The notes under the pieces are model-generated. The model was not told where the DNA came from and did not search any database. It was given only the letters and a program-made list of their open reading frames with translations. Source: Ampullaceana balthica (Eukaryota > Mollusca > Gastropoda > Lymnaeidae). From it: DNA of 64,000 bases. Positions 12,863 through 25,400 of the stretch are shown in pieces. The DNA lies in the NCBI GenBank assembly GCA_944989445.1, contig CALYLW010000053.1:543501-607500 (forward strand), in the 5' to 3' direction. Every line of letters starts with the position of its first letter. Position 1 is the stretch's first letter. A program made the position numbers and the translations under genes.

Positions 12863-13110
12863 AAGAGTAAAACCAATATCTTCTGACTCTGGCTTACTTT
12901 ATTTTTTTTTCAAAAGGTCGGGGGGGGGTTGCGCGAATTTGTACGTACGCATGGGGGGTGGTCCCAAAAATGTACGGGATGCAACGGGGGGGGGGAGGGG
13001 GTAAAAAAATACGAATTTTGTGCGTACGTAACATATGGATGGCCCCTAAGTGTAGAATATCCTGAACTTGCCGAAATCTCTTTCATTTTCTATCTGAGAC
13101 TGGTTTTTCA

Positions 13111-14213
13111 AGATAAATTACAACCAAAAAAAAAGGGGAGGGGGTGTCTCAGCTGTTAGGTCCCTTTCGGGGAGGGGGCAGAATAGCTGAGGGGGTTTTC
13201 CGGGAAGACCCATGAAGAGCACTATGCTCGGGGCTGCTGAATTTCTTCCACGTGTAGTAGTAGTAGCTGGAACAAGAAAACATTGAACACATATACTCGT
13301 CCAACGCTGTTGACCATGATTTCAAATTAGAGCACGAACCTCACATGACATTGATAAACAAGGACTTTGTTGAACTCACAGGCAATGAAAATGATTTCAA
13401 GCTCACTTCATTTAATCAAGTTTAGTGCGCTTTTTATGTTTGTAAATCACACATTTTTTTTTCTCTTCCGAATAATTAAGATTATAAAAGTTTATGTTGA
13501 TATTATTGTTACCCAAAAGTAGTGGATTCTAGCGAATTTAATATGCCCACAATGATTCAGCATTATCCGATTATCCCCAGGAGTTCATTTTTTTAATACC
13601 TCAAATGAGACAATTTACTGCTGTTGACCGACCCCTCGGTTAAACCGCCCGATACTGTAGCAATGTATTTTTCATTATTTTATAAACTCCACAAGAGAAA
13701 CTCAGAATGCAACAATTTAAACACGCTTCGTCAATTGGTGGCATTATATTTACAACTCTTTTGTGACCGACGTGAAATCATGACAATAAATATGTACGGA
13801 AAAAAAACAACATACAACACATCGTGAGCTTCGGAGTAAAAAGTTATGATAATAATTATTATTGGATATTTTATTAATGTCATAGTATTTTTCAGTCTTC
13901 AACTCGTACTCGTACTGTATTTTGTGACCCACAAGATGACATCCCTACTTTCCTGTACAAATGTGGGGTTCGTATAGTACTCGCCATATTCCTCTTCCAG
14001 CGCATACCAAATAATTTATAGAAGATATGAGATTTGATATCAATGTGGTAATTTTAGACCAAATGCCCTTGGCGTGCATATACTTAGCAGTAAAATTGTC
14101 ACTATAAGATGGAAATCAATTTGAGGAATCATCCTGTATCTATATATTCTAGGTCTATCAACCATGAAATGATCCATGTAATATCAATAGTCACACTCAC
14201 GAGCAGGCCCGGA
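13111..14213. other. Unassigned stretch between transposons
   Basis: Possible distal hAT sequence at the start, then AT-rich DNA. ORFs of 60-83 codons here overlap each other on both strands, show no domain, and are not called. Confidence 0.4.
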
Positions 14214-15332
14214 TTTAAGAGACCCAGGGCCCCTAGGCACTTTTTACTTTTGGGCCCCCCAACCATCTCGAAGCAATTTTGGAAATTTAGCAAATTAAAT
14301 TCTGCAGTACAAAACATATAATTTGTTTTGACTTTAGTGACTTTAATAAACATCAAAATAACATTCGTCTTCAGAGACATATCTCACTATGAAAGAAAAT
14401 TTATCTACATGAGAAATGTCCGGAGTAGAGTCCACAGAAATAGAGAAATATTTTGCTTTTTTTATTTTATCCCAGTCACGATTGTATTGTAATTATTTCT
14501 GTTTCTTCCTTTTCTGCCATTATATTATGTTATTCATCGCATATTTTTGACGAAACATATGATGTTGTGCCACGTCCTTTGTTACCGTGGCGTTTTATGT
14601 GGAAGTCCAGAAAAGGATCAAACTCAGCCAAAACTTCTATGGTCATAACACTGTTCCCACTGTTTTTTTTTAAAATCCAAATCAGAAAGTAGGCTCACAA
14701 CAGCCACAATGCGCCTCAAAACCTTTTCGGCGGCTCCCTGGCTTCCTATTCCCCGATATAACATTTTCCATTTCAATATATTGGTGACCAAAGGTATGCT
14801 GGTGAAATTGAAGAAGGCCATCTAGTTAAATGCATTAAAACGAACTTCATTGAAAGCTTTGGCAGGTCCCCATAAACTACCTGTGACATCTCCCTGGCCT
14901 CTGGTCAAGTCAGTCGACATTAAAAAATTGTTCTCCCGGTCCCTGTACTGTCAATTATCTGTAATCTGAAACCCAAATCGGGCGGTGTCTTGTCCTGTGT
15001 GTGGTATGGGTAGGGGGGAAGTCGGGGTCGTGCCGTTTTTACTGGTGGTGCAATCTGTCACACCCACCCTACGCCTTCTCCACAATATCGCAACAGCAGC
15101 TCAGAACGCGGCTTGCAATGACAAACCATCACAAACGAAACCCGTGCACTTGACTACTGGGCAGTGTATGCAAAATGTAGTAAAAATATTTATTATACTA
15201 TTATTTTCGATAAAGCTTTTTGATAATGAAGCCAGGCTTTTGGGCTTATGTAACGATTCCACCACCGGGGCCCCTTGGCTGGCTGGGGCCCTAGGCCCGG
15301 GCCTTGTGGGCCTAGGCGGAAATCCGGCCTTG
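14214..15332. mobile_element. Non-autonomous hAT element
   Basis: Left terminus CAGGCCCGGATTTAAG and right terminus AAATCCGGCCTTG are imperfect inverted repeats, both followed inward by GGGCC- and CCTAGG-rich sequence. Flanks CTCACGAG (14206-14213) and CTCAAGAG (15333-15340) match 7/8 as an 8-bp duplication. ORFs of 145 codons or fewer across it show no transposase domain. Confidence 0.85.
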
Positions 15333-15559
15333 CTCAAGAGCTTGAAGGTTAATCACATCAAAGGGTTTTTGACATTACCGCTGCATTGTTCATTAGCTGT
15401 TTTGGTATGCCTTGGCAACTAACAAATTTTAAAAATTAATATATTTTATAAAACAAGCCGAATTCATACTTAATCTTATAGGGCTTTAGGCTTAGGCCAT
15501 GTAGGGGCTCATTTTGCTATCACGTCAGTACAGGGAAAATCACGTCAAAACGGGAAAAG

Positions 15560-15631
15560 AATGCACCGGTACCTGGTGAAATTGAAAAATTCCTGCCGGT
15601 CGTCAAATACGAAAAAGTTTGAGAAGCACTG
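15560..15631. mobile_element. Right terminus of a hAT element
   Basis: Ends GTTTGAGAAGCACTG with an upstream CACCGGTACCTGG, matching the family of the ends at 6526 and 17688. The following base string CTTACAAT belongs to the CRE-MITE sequence, so this hAT landed in a copy of that family. Its left partner is not identified. Confidence 0.6.
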
Positions 15632-15852
15632 GCTTACAATTTATTTAAGGACGTTTTACATAGCTTCACGCGTGTTACGATATTACAATGCAGACATACA
15701 CTAAATAAATACTTAAATGACAAAAAAGTGTTTTGAAACATACTAAATACTTATTTTCAAATAGAAAAAAGTTTGTTTTTTTAATTGTAACTTTTTGTGA
15801 CGAAAAGGATGAATCGGCCAAAATCGCATGACGTCATTTATGGATGGAGCAT
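15632..15852. mobile_element. CRE-MITE fragment, copy D
   Basis: Contains TTCACGCGTGTTACGATATT and ACTAAATAAATACTTAAATG, then TGACGTCA at 15839-15846 and TTTATGGATGG. One end is lost to the adjoining hAT terminus. Confidence 0.7.
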
Positions 15853-16541
15853 AAAATTAATGAAAACATTGACATTGTCATCAAAGATTTTGGTACGTCA
15901 AAAAAGCAAATGCATTTTAATTTTAGATAAAAAAAAAGGAAAGCTCTTTAAATTATATTTTAATGTATTTATTCTTACTTTAATTGTTTCCATTGTCTAT
16001 ATAAGATGGAAACAATAGGTTTTCAAGTGCCATTTTCGTTAATTCGAGGACGGCTCCTATTCTGATCGTGCTTTCATAATCAGATTCTTAGTGCTTGGTG
16101 CAGAAAAATGTGACTGTCACTGGTAAGTAGTAAAAACATTTTTTCCCCTCAAAAACTATAATGAAGTTCGCACATTTTATTATTTTCTCGCTATTATTAT
16201 CCAATTACATAGCTATATTTAAAAAATGAAGTCAATCCGATCAGCGCTTAATGTTTAAAAATTTCCTCAAAATGAGGTATCCTTTGTGTGTTTTTTCCCG
16301 GGCTGGGAGGGATGACCCGGAAGTGACCTGCTTTGTTGTTTCTTAATGATTTTAAAGGGCTTTGTCTTTATACTATTAAAAATGCATTTAGAATCCATTT
16401 GAATCGATTGTTTTTTAAATGCAATCTATTGATTTGGAGGGGGATTTTAGGAAAACAATGATTAATAAATGAAAATACACAACCAGCGCCATTTTAGAAA
16501 TTATAAATGTAGAATTAAACTCGCTTTTTATAAACGGTATA
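15853..16541. other. AT-rich stretch, no feature seen
   Basis: Nothing recognisable on either strand. Confidence 0.4.
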
Positions 16542-17503
16542 GGGGCCGTCCATAAATGACGTCACGCGATTTTTGCCGATTTTTTACCCCCTCCCCCCCC
16601 CTCGTCACGCGACGTCACAAAAACTTAGACCCCCCCTCTAAAATACGTCACAAATCTTTGACCCCCCCCAAAAAAAAATAACAAAGAAAAAAAAACAACA
16701 ACGTTATTTTCTATTTGAAAATAAGTATATTTCAAATCACTTTTATTGTCATTTAAGTATTTATTATTTATTTAGTGAAGATCTAAATTGTAATATCGTA
16801 ACCCGCGTGAATCATTTTTAAAAAACGTTTAACCGGCCTTCAGAAAACGAACTGTGTTAACATCCTTAGCTTATATTTTATTTTAATGAATACAAATTAA
16901 ACATTGACTATTGATCATCACGGTTAACGTCTTTGTTTAGAAAAAAAATTATTTAAAAATAACATTTTTAAAATGTATTTTTTAAAAATCCCTCAATTGA
17001 CTGACGGGCATCCCGTAAGACAGAGGTCGGCGAACAGAGGTAAATAACCTGAACTGCTGTCAACAAGGGAATTCTTGGGGGTAATGCAGACTCATTTGGG
17101 ACATATAACATCCACTACAATCCGCTAGATATATTAAAATACGTCATGTGTACGTGTACGCTTGGAACATATGCCCATTATTAAACAGGTTCCTTCCAGA
17201 AAATGCATTTTTTAAAAATTTGACAACTATGTAGATTTCTTACCTACGCACTATATGAAGACACCTAAATCTACCCTACTTTCATTTATATTGACACGAG
17301 TGACAATAATCTTAATCCACATGACTTGTCTTTATCACGTATCATTTCTGTGATATTTAAAATTAATGCCTTAAAAACTGAGCTAAGAAGAAAAGTTGTT
17401 TTGTTCTCCTCTCGAATTGCAATGTCAAGAATTTGATGCATTCAATAAAGTTAATGAATAATTGACTAATTTTAAATGGCCTCATTTACCATTATATCTA
17501 GAA

Positions 17504-17688
17504 CAGTGCTTCTCATACTTTTTAGTATTGCGGACCAGCAGGAATTTTTTCCATTGTACCAGGGACCGGTGCACTATTTTCCCTGCACTGACAATTCTTT
17601 CTGTCCTTTTTTGAGAACATCTGCAGACCGGCAGCGGTTGGCCCACGGACTGGCATCGGTCCGCGGACCACCACTTTGAGAAGCACTG
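17504..17688. mobile_element. hAT MITE, 185 bp, perfect TSD
   Basis: Termini CAGTGCTTCTCAT and TTTGAGAAGCACTG, flanked on both sides by ATCTAGAA (17496-17503, 17689-17696). Subterminal GGACCGGTGC and GGTCCGCGGACC are hAT-like. No coding capacity. Confidence 0.95.
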
Positions 17689-18117
17689 ATCTAGAAGACT
17701 AGAATGGCCAGGGGCGTTTTATCAAAAACCATCGAACAATTATATCAAACTTAAAACGTTTTTAATTCTATCAAATAGATTCCCTCCCCCCTCCCCTTTT
17801 AAAGAAAAAGGATATTCCGTGTCGTTTTGACTTAAAACATCTACACATAATCCTATTCAAATCATTTTTGACACTTGTCATGCTTGTAAAACTCACCAGT
17901 AGCATTTTCGGGGGGGGAGGGGGTGCTAAAGACGCTCCCCCAAATCCCCGATACACGTGAGCAGGACCTAGAGTCTGGGGGGGGGTAAACGCATACATAA
18001 AATTGTATATTTTGTGGTAACGGGCATGAGAGAACCAAACGGAGCTGCAGTTAGATCACAAGTGCTTTGATGTCAACATCAGACGACGCAGTGTAACAAT
18101 TTCATATGTTATCTTGT

Positions 18118-18222
18118 GGATTCTCAAACTTAAGGATTACAATTAGATTTAATTTTCGTGTCTTGATAGCATACGCCAACCAGCGTCTGATGGCCTACCG
18201 ACCAGCACATTGAGAAGCACTG
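18118..18222. mobile_element. Possible decayed hAT MITE
   Basis: Right end CATTGAGAAGCACTG is clear; a left end may be GATTCTCAAACTT near 18120. The flanks show no convincing duplication. Confidence 0.4.
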
Positions 18223-19034
18223 ATTTTTTTTTAAAGAAAAAAAAAGTCATTCAATAAATTGTAAGCGACCAAATATTTCAGTGGAAGTTTTATTTAAAGT
18301 TACCCTTTGATGTGACGTCACATTTCTTCAACCCCCCTCCCTCCCCCTCGTCACGCAACGTCACACAAGTGTGACCCCCCTCCCCCCCTAGGTGCGTGAC
18401 GTCATTTATGGACGGCCCCATATGCTTTCATGAGTGTCGTTATCACTAATTGTAGTGTTTGTAAAACAAAACAAACAAGATCGAGAAGAATGGAACCCTT
18501 TAATTTATGAATTTTATTGAGACTTTTGACAGTTTTAATATTAATATTGACCCCCATTTCCACTTGTTGTTTTGTTTGTTGATTTTTTGTTAGCTTGTTC
18601 ATTCTTACTATTACTAGTCATATCAGTCTTTTAACTAAGTACTACTACAAAACTATTTGAAGTATTTGTTTATTTTTACACTGACTCTTATTTAGTAAGT
18701 TAATAATACTAATATTGAAATATTGAAATTAATTATTGTTACTAAATTATTATTTCCTCTTAGACATAAATCTTAACAATGACAAGAAACTACAGTAAGA
18801 ACTTTTTTTATTATTGATCATAGTAACACCAACTTTTTAATTTCATTTTTTTCTTCTCCCCCTAAAGTTTCTACTTCTTGATTCTTGATCTAGTCTGCAG
18901 AAACATCCACTAAAACTACTAAAACAATTAATGTGATATATTAAATATCATTGATGAATCAAACTTAACTTTGCTGCTGTTATAACTGACTTAGAATTAT
19001 TATAATTTTTTTTAACTTAACATTTTTATTATCA

Positions 19035-20025
19035 CTTTATGTAAAATAAGAAAAACCCGTAAAAAACCAAGTTTTTTACTATAAATCCTTTATGTACGAG
19101 AAGTAATTAAAAGAATGTTTATTAAAATACGCAGCGCCAGACCATCCAGAAATACAAAATTGCAGTTGTGTCGAAAAACATGTTTAATATAATGCGCACC
19201 GATCAGGAATATGTTTATAAAAAGAGCTGTCAATAAAATACGCACCTTATTGCGCGACAGAAAGGTTGTTCAATATAATACGCACCGCGACGCTCTATCT
19301 CAAAAAATAGCATGATACATAGCAATAAATAAAATAATCTAAAAAATCAATAATTTAATTACGGTACATGCGATCGATCTGAAATTTTGATACATTGTTT
19401 TTATCATCGGTACGAAACTGCCAGCAAAATTTCAGCTCGCTATCTTGCGAGCAAGTGGGTTAAAAATCGCACAAAAGTTTTGGCGACAAGGTCGGTCGGC
19501 CGCAGACACCACGAGTTAATATAAAGGATTTAAAAAAACAACCCGTAAAAAAACAAGTTTTTGACTATAAATCCTTTATGTATGAGACGTAACTAAAAGA
19601 ATGTTCATTATAATACGCAGTGCCAGACCATACAGAAATACAAAATTGCAGTTGTGTCGTAAAACATGTTTAATATAATGCGCACCGATCAGGAATATGT
19701 TTATAAAAAGAGTTGTCAATAAAATACGCACCTTATTGCGCGACAGAAAGGTTGTTCAATATAATAATAATACGCACCGCGACGCTCTATCACAAAAAAA
19801 TAGCATGATACATAGGATTAAATAAAATAATCTAAAAAATCAATAATTTAATTACGGTACATGCGATCAATCTGAAATTTTGATACATTGTTTTTATCAT
19901 CGCCACGAAACTGCTTGCTAAATTTCAGCTCGCTAGCTTACGAGAAAGTGGGTTAAAAATCGATCAAAAGTTTTGGCGACAAGGGCGGGTGCAGACACCA
20001 CGAGTTAATATAAAGGATTTTAAAA
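19035..20025 (+). repeat. Dispersed ~480-bp repeat, two copies in direct tandem
   Basis: Copies at about 19050-19530 and 19545-20025 are nearly identical over their length (shared words: ACATGTTTAATATAATGCGC, GATCAGGAATATGTTTATAA). Each starts with AAACAAGTTTTTGACTATAAA-like sequence and ends CACCACGAGTTAATATAAAG. Second copy has an extra AATAAT. Unclassified family; no ORF. Confidence 0.85.
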
Positions 20026-20419
20026 AGTATCCTTTCTTTAGAACAAAATGTTATTTTATTGGGGAGGGGCGGAAAACGGCAAGATAATTGAGGGTAAATA
20101 TATATATGATTATTAGGCTGCAACTTTCACACATTTCGCCGTTTCATTTTATTTCCCACTTTGAGATTGGAGGGGAAACCATCACAAGAGAAAAAAATCT
20201 CTACATTTCGCTCATAGATTCGTAGTAAATCTTAGTATTAGGTAAGTAGTGTAACCCAAATAATGTAATCTAACTGACTAACTGATACGTAGAACGTCAA
20301 ATTAAAACAGGATTTCTCCCTTACATTTACATTTACTTTTACATTCCAATAAAAATAATTACCGCTTATCATTTTGTAAGTATAAAGAAAGTCTAATCTA
20401 CATGCCTTTATTTGTGTGT

Positions 20420-20530
20420 TTGATTGAAGATAGGGTAATCCTGCAGTTGGTTTCAACAAGTATATATTATTTCACAGCGAAATTTTAATTTTCTCGCCAG
20501 AAAATTCATTCTGCTATGCAAGAAATGACG
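20420..20530. mobile_element. Terminus fragment of the foldback (MULE-like) family
   Basis: GGTAATCCTGCAGTT and TATTATTTCACAGCGAAATT match the arms of the foldback element at 40966-42955. One arm only. Confidence 0.6.
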
Positions 20531-20699
20531 CAGAAAAACCTTTTTGTTTACGTTTGCACGTCTAAATAAATAATAATATACGAGGGAAAAGTATGTAAGT
20601 AACAAACAATATAAAATAATAAATTGGCAGTATTTATTATAAAGTCAATTGAGTCATTTAATAAATATTATCCAATAACAAAAGGGTTAAAAAAGTTAA

Positions 20700-21480
20700 A
20701 AAAAATAAATGATTCCCCAGCTGAAAATCGAACCCTGTACCACCAGTTAAAGTACGCCTAATATTAATAGTATGTAACAGGCACATATAGTCTCGAGCTT
20801 CTGATTGATGATTGAAAGATGTTCTGGATTTTTTAGTAGTGCTTGACTTATTGATTGTTTTTTTTCTGTTTGGATGTACACCATCGACTGCTGCTTTGGT
20901 GGAGCTAAGATTTTCGTCACTCCGGTCTTAAGTCTTAAGCCTAAGCTTTGCTGTTTTGGATGATTTTGGTAGCAATTATTCATGCCATATACGGCTGGCA
21001 GTTTCAGCCATCTTTGTTATTGTTGCTGTTATGATACATCTCTCGTGGAGTTTGTGGACATGGTTAGCAGCACGCCCTGAGAACACAAAGGTAGGCGATC
21101 TGTGCAGTTACACACTGGGTATCATCTACTCTACTATGTATGATTCCTGATTGCCAAGTGTACGCACTTGAACTTGATCTCATGTGTAACATTAAAGAAC
21201 CGTTCATTGACAAGATGCTTCCCAGAGGCATATCTGCAATGGGGATGAGGAAAAGTGGTGACAGATATTTTCACATCGCAACAGACGATGCTTGGCTGCC
21301 CCACTTTACCAGAGTATTGAAATTTTTACATCATGTTGTGTATGTTTAGGAATATTAAGAGTGCAATATCTTTTGTAAAATTGTTGGAAATGTTTGTAAA
21401 GTGCTTTGAGTTTGAGCTCAGTCATAGGCTAGTGGTTTTTGCTATATAAATGTACACAATAAATAAATAAATATATGTAT
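20700..21480 (+). mobile_element. Retroelement scraps, including a GCTATATAAATG 3' end
   Basis: Near 20711-20760 the minus strand has a B-box-like GGTTCGATTTTCAGC, suggesting a tRNA-derived head. The stretch ending at 21480 has AAAGTGCTTTGAG, then TTTTTGCTATATAAATGTAC and a (AATA)n tail, a pattern common at 3' ends of animal retroelements. Two ORFs (20956-21150, 21140-21349) have no domain I recognise and are probably part of this element. Confidence 0.45.
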
Positions 21481-22460
21481 ACATATATAACTATTATAAC
21501 TATAATATACTATATTTTTAGCACTATTATTATTTATTAATATTTAAAAGGGTGGGATGAGCTTCAGAAAACAAAGTAACTAATGAGCTCCTGATGCAGC
21601 GGTCTCATTTCAATACTTGATTTTATTGATCATTTATTAGGTGGAGTATTAGGAATTTATTTTCACTGAGCAATTAATCTATGGGCTGAAGTGAAATGAA
21701 ATGTCAGAAAAAGTAGGCACCGCTTGTCTAGAACTGGCGGCTCTACCAGAGGGATAAAATAACTTTATAATAACTAATTAAGTTGCTAGTTAGGGGCCTG
21801 GCAATATAACTATTTGAGCTCTTGACTCTTACCATTGAATCAGTAGCTTCTTAATCTTGCACTGTCCTTCATTGACCATGGCCTTTTCAAATATTGAAAA
21901 ATGACTTTATAATTTATTTTAAATAGTAACCTACTTAGTGAACAAATTACATTTATTATTTTTTTCAAGGCTTAGATTTAAAGTATTTGTTTATTATTTA
22001 TTATAAGGACAAATATATATAAATGGTAGGTATGTGTGGGAATAATTTAAGGATCCTGATGTTTCATTTTTTTATGGTGGCAATGAGCTCAATAAGAATG
22101 ATGCCTAGAAGACTTATCACTTAAACCCTAAAGCCATAAAGTGAGGAAGGTTTTGATCAAGGTTTTGCAGAAATTCCAATGAAGTAAATTGAGCCATAGC
22201 ACCAGGGCTTTGAACCCTAGAATGAAAGCTTTGCCTTAGTAAATCATCCATTCATAGCCATACAATGTTGATGAGTGCCTCCTCACACACGTCTAACCAC
22301 CTATTTTATGAGTTTTATTGCCATGCAGCTTGATTTTTAAATGAATAGTCAGGGTTTTAAACACATGATCTTTTTCATACTTACGAGGTGCATGTAAAAT
22401 AGGGTATAAAATAGCTGTATTAATCATGCAATCTTACCTTTGAATCTATACTCTGTTTCA
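21481..22460. other. Upstream region of the lipase gene
   Basis: AT-rich with no repeat family or clear promoter. A pyrimidine tract and TTTCAG at 22450-22461 could be the acceptor of a 5'-UTR exon that carries the start codon. Confidence 0.4.
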
Positions 22461-22492
22461 GACTTGCCAGCTGTTTCTGAAGCGTAAATAGA

Positions 22493-25400
22493 ATGTTGGT
22501 TAAGGTCAGTTTGGGACAGTTATGTATTTTCATTACAAGTTCAATATGTATTATCCAAGCTACTCAAAATCCAACACACAACAATGTGTTGGAAATGGTC
22601 AGAAACAAATATGCAAAAAACAATGAAAATCCCATCCTTGGAAGTGAACGTCTCATGTCAGTATCAACTGTAGGTATTCACCTTGATCCTGATGCTAACA
22701 AAAATTTGGTAAGTTAATGGTCATAATAAAATAAATGATATGTTTAATAATTGTAAAACTAGTTATAAATATCTTTACTACTACTACTTAAACATAATGT
22801 TACTTCTCACAAACTAAAATAAATGTGTTGGAAAAACTATTTAATATACACTTCAGACAATACATTTTGGAATTTCCTTAGACTTAGCTGGCACTTATTT
22901 TTTATTTATCAGACAGAATTAATTTTAAGTCAAGGGTACCCATCAGAAACATACACTGTCGAGACCATTGATGGGTTCTTACTAGATTTGCATCGCATAC
23001 CTCATGGCAGAAAAGGTTCACAATTTAGCTACAGAAAAAACAGCAAAGGTGTTGTTTATCTTCAGCATGCTCTTCTCTCAAGTGCATGTGACTGGGTTTT
23101 GAATTTTGCTGATGACAGTCTTGGTAAGTTAACTATTGAATATTTTGATAGGCCTTTATCTTTTCTTATATACTACAGATGCTCCTTCTATACAGAAGAT
23201 TATTGCGTCCTACTTATCCATGGCTAATGTCTAGTCTTTCATTTATATTTAGAGTTTTGAAAGTTGATAATGTGTTGGTTTTTCCGGTTTGTTCAAACAA
23301 CACATTCCACATTTAATTCCAGAAGGGAAGAGGGAGAGTTAGTGTTTTTTTTGGGAATGAAACAAGAAAATTGTTTTTATCCTTATCTGAGTGTTGTATT
23401 ATGTTGTCGTTGCGTGGTAATCCCAAGTTAGAATTTATTGGCTTAGGTAATATTACTTCTTTGCTCTTTGTTCTTCAATCCTTCAGTATTTATAGGTTAT
23501 ATTACTCTTGTCAGACTCACCTGTCAGTTGGGAATATTCACCAGTTATGAATTTTGCAGGTCTTTCATAAAATGTTTCTATTTTATCTATGTTTTCGTAG
23601 ATAGATGGGTCCCATACAGATGATGCATATTCTAGTATAGGTTTGACTTATGTAAAGTAGCATTTTAGTTTTATGTTCTTATTGTGTTTGTAAAAGCTTC
23701 TCTTTATGAAAAATAAAATTTTGTTGGATTTTTTATATGATTTCATTAATATGTGTATGCCATGACTATTTTTCTATCATTATTACTCCTAATTACTTTG
23801 CATCTTTATTTTAGATTAGCTATTTTCCATGAATGTAATAATTTTAATTAATTTTTTTAATATTTTTCTTTGATACTCAGTTGACACTTTTCTGGGTGGA
23901 AAGACATTCTCCAATTAGTTTCCCTTTTTTAAAATTCATCTAGGTACTTTTGTAAGATTTCACTTTCTTGTGCTGCATTTATTGTCCTAATGGATTATAC
24001 AATCATCATCATATAAACTAACTCTTGTTCCGATTGTTGAGAAAACTATTTTTGGAAATAAGGAAGAGTAGGGGAGGTCTAGAACTGTCCCTTCTGGAAA
24101 TCCTGAGTTTACTGTTATTGGTGTTGAATTAGATCCAATATTTATTAGTTTGCTCTCTTCCTAATCCAGGATATCATAATGTGAAGGACCAGAGATCCCA
24201 ACAAATTTAATTATTTTTTTAAAAAGTAAACAATGGTGAAATTTATAAAATGCTTTTGGGAATTCAAGTAATATAATATTGTATCTATTTGATTATTATT
24301 CTCTCTTTTATCTCCTTTTCTAAAAAGGAGTGTCACAATAGCATGTTTCAAAATCCTGGGGTATTTTTTCTAATTATGTGACTAAATATCGGTGGGGAAG
24401 GAACATCAATCCTGGTTTAGAGAGGCTTGAAAAAGTACTTCAAGGATTTGGACAGTTCATTGTTTAGTTCTTTGAGCAATCTAGCTGGTAATTCATTTGG
24501 AACAGAAGCTGTGTTTGTTTTTAACTTAGTTAGGAGCTTTTTTCTGCCCTTTTATCTCCAGTTATATTACTTATTTCTTCTATTTTATTTAATTTTTTCT
24601 GAAAAGTCCTTCTCATCTGAGATTGAAAATGCTGATGCGGCTTATGTGTTGAGGATGTTAGCTTTGGTATTACTAATAATAATAATATTGTCATTATATG
24701 TTTTATTTTTTGAGCTTTTTAGTAAGGCTGTTCCCATGGGTTCCATTTTTTAAAAATAAAAGACCAAAATTTGTTATTGTTGTCTTTAGTAATTAAATTG
24801 TCTACATATACATTTTGGAGATTTCTGCTAAGCTTTTGTGTTAAGTGATTAATTTTTAAGTATCTTTTGTGCATTCATTTTAAATTAGTAGCTTTAATTT
24901 TTCAAATAAACTTTTTGTTAATTTGCAAAGTGTTTTTAATTTAGCATTTAACCAGCATTTGTTGATGTTGATTGTTTTAATGTTTGTTTTGTTGGCACAA
25001 ACTCATGTTTTATTGTTATTAGTAATAGCTTTTTTAAAAAAATAGATTTCCAAATATCTTCTACTGGGTTATTTGTGTTGTAGTCACTTAGAATTTTTTT
25101 TAAAGCTTGCAGTTGCTTGGTGTAAGTTTGTTATATTAGTTTATTCCAGAGATAAATAAATGAGTGCATTAGGTTTCTAGAATATTTGTGCATTTACTCT
25201 GTTATTTATTCTATATCATGATTTGAGAGTCCATGGATTATTTCATATTCTATAACTGCTTGTTAAAAATAAATAAATTATACTCTTTTTCCAAGTAGCT
25301 TTTTAACAGGTAATTCTTTAAAAAAATTATTAAATATCAAAATATGCATTATTACTTAAATTTACCGTATGGCTACATGAAAATTAGTAATAATCTTATC

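Larger units (their letters stand above)
7572..13046. mobile_element. DNA transposon with GGGGCCATCC termini and TAA target duplication (interrupted)
   Basis: Left end GGGGCCATCCATATATC (from 7572) and right end, read inverted, GGGGCCATCCATATGTTACG (to 13046) are terminal inverted repeats. TAA flanks both sides (7069-like triplets at 7569-7571 and 13047-13049). A 3-bp target duplication fits PIF/Harbinger but does not prove it. Both subterminal regions have GTACGTACGCA motifs and G-rich tracts. The insertion splits the hAT transposase relic. Its interior is largely other nested elements. Confidence 0.8.
7010..13110 (+). pseudogene. ZBED5/GTF2IRD2-like hAT transposase relic, split by a 5.5-kb insertion
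   Basis: Plus-strand translation from about 7015 shows the family signature LHADVHWLSWGKIMSRVF followed by LRRELDQFL, then the YLDMFPN and EYFTKFIDRF segments, then FKMNVGTVTSLASFLDSHK up to 7571. The frame is broken by stops and shifts. At 7572 another transposon intervenes, and at 13047 the next block of the same protein family resumes (VEYPELAEISF). These are central and C-terminal blocks of RNase-H-fold hAT transposases. The DDE residues and the final hAT dimerisation segment cannot be identified intact. The antisense 115-codon ORF at 6966-7313 is a shadow of this relic. Confidence 0.8.
16542..18419. mobile_element. Long CRE-MITE family element with ATA target duplication
   Basis: Termini GGGGCCGTCCATAAATGACG and its complement are near-perfect, flanked by ATA at 16539-16541 and 18420-18422. 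TGACGTCA sits at 16558-16565 and 18398-18405, about 16 bp from each end. The outer 250 bp on each side match the short copies; the middle 1.4 kb is extra sequence that includes the nested hAT MITE 17504-17688. No transposase ORF. The 3-bp duplication fits PIF/Harbinger. Confidence 0.8.

Noticed and set aside
14985..15422. 145-codon plus-strand ORF
   Set aside because: It runs through the hAT element's GC-rich terminus into flanking DNA and shows no domain.
6526..15631. One 9.1-kb hAT bounded by the ends at 6526 and 15631
   Set aside because: The 8-bp flanks (ATCTACGC and GCTTACAA) do not match, and the right end sits within a CRE-MITE copy, so the ends are probably from different insertions.
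24427..24753. 108-aa hydrophobic plus-strand ORF in the lipase intron
   Set aside because: It is antisense to the reverse-transcriptase relic; its hydrophobicity comes from T-rich sequence.
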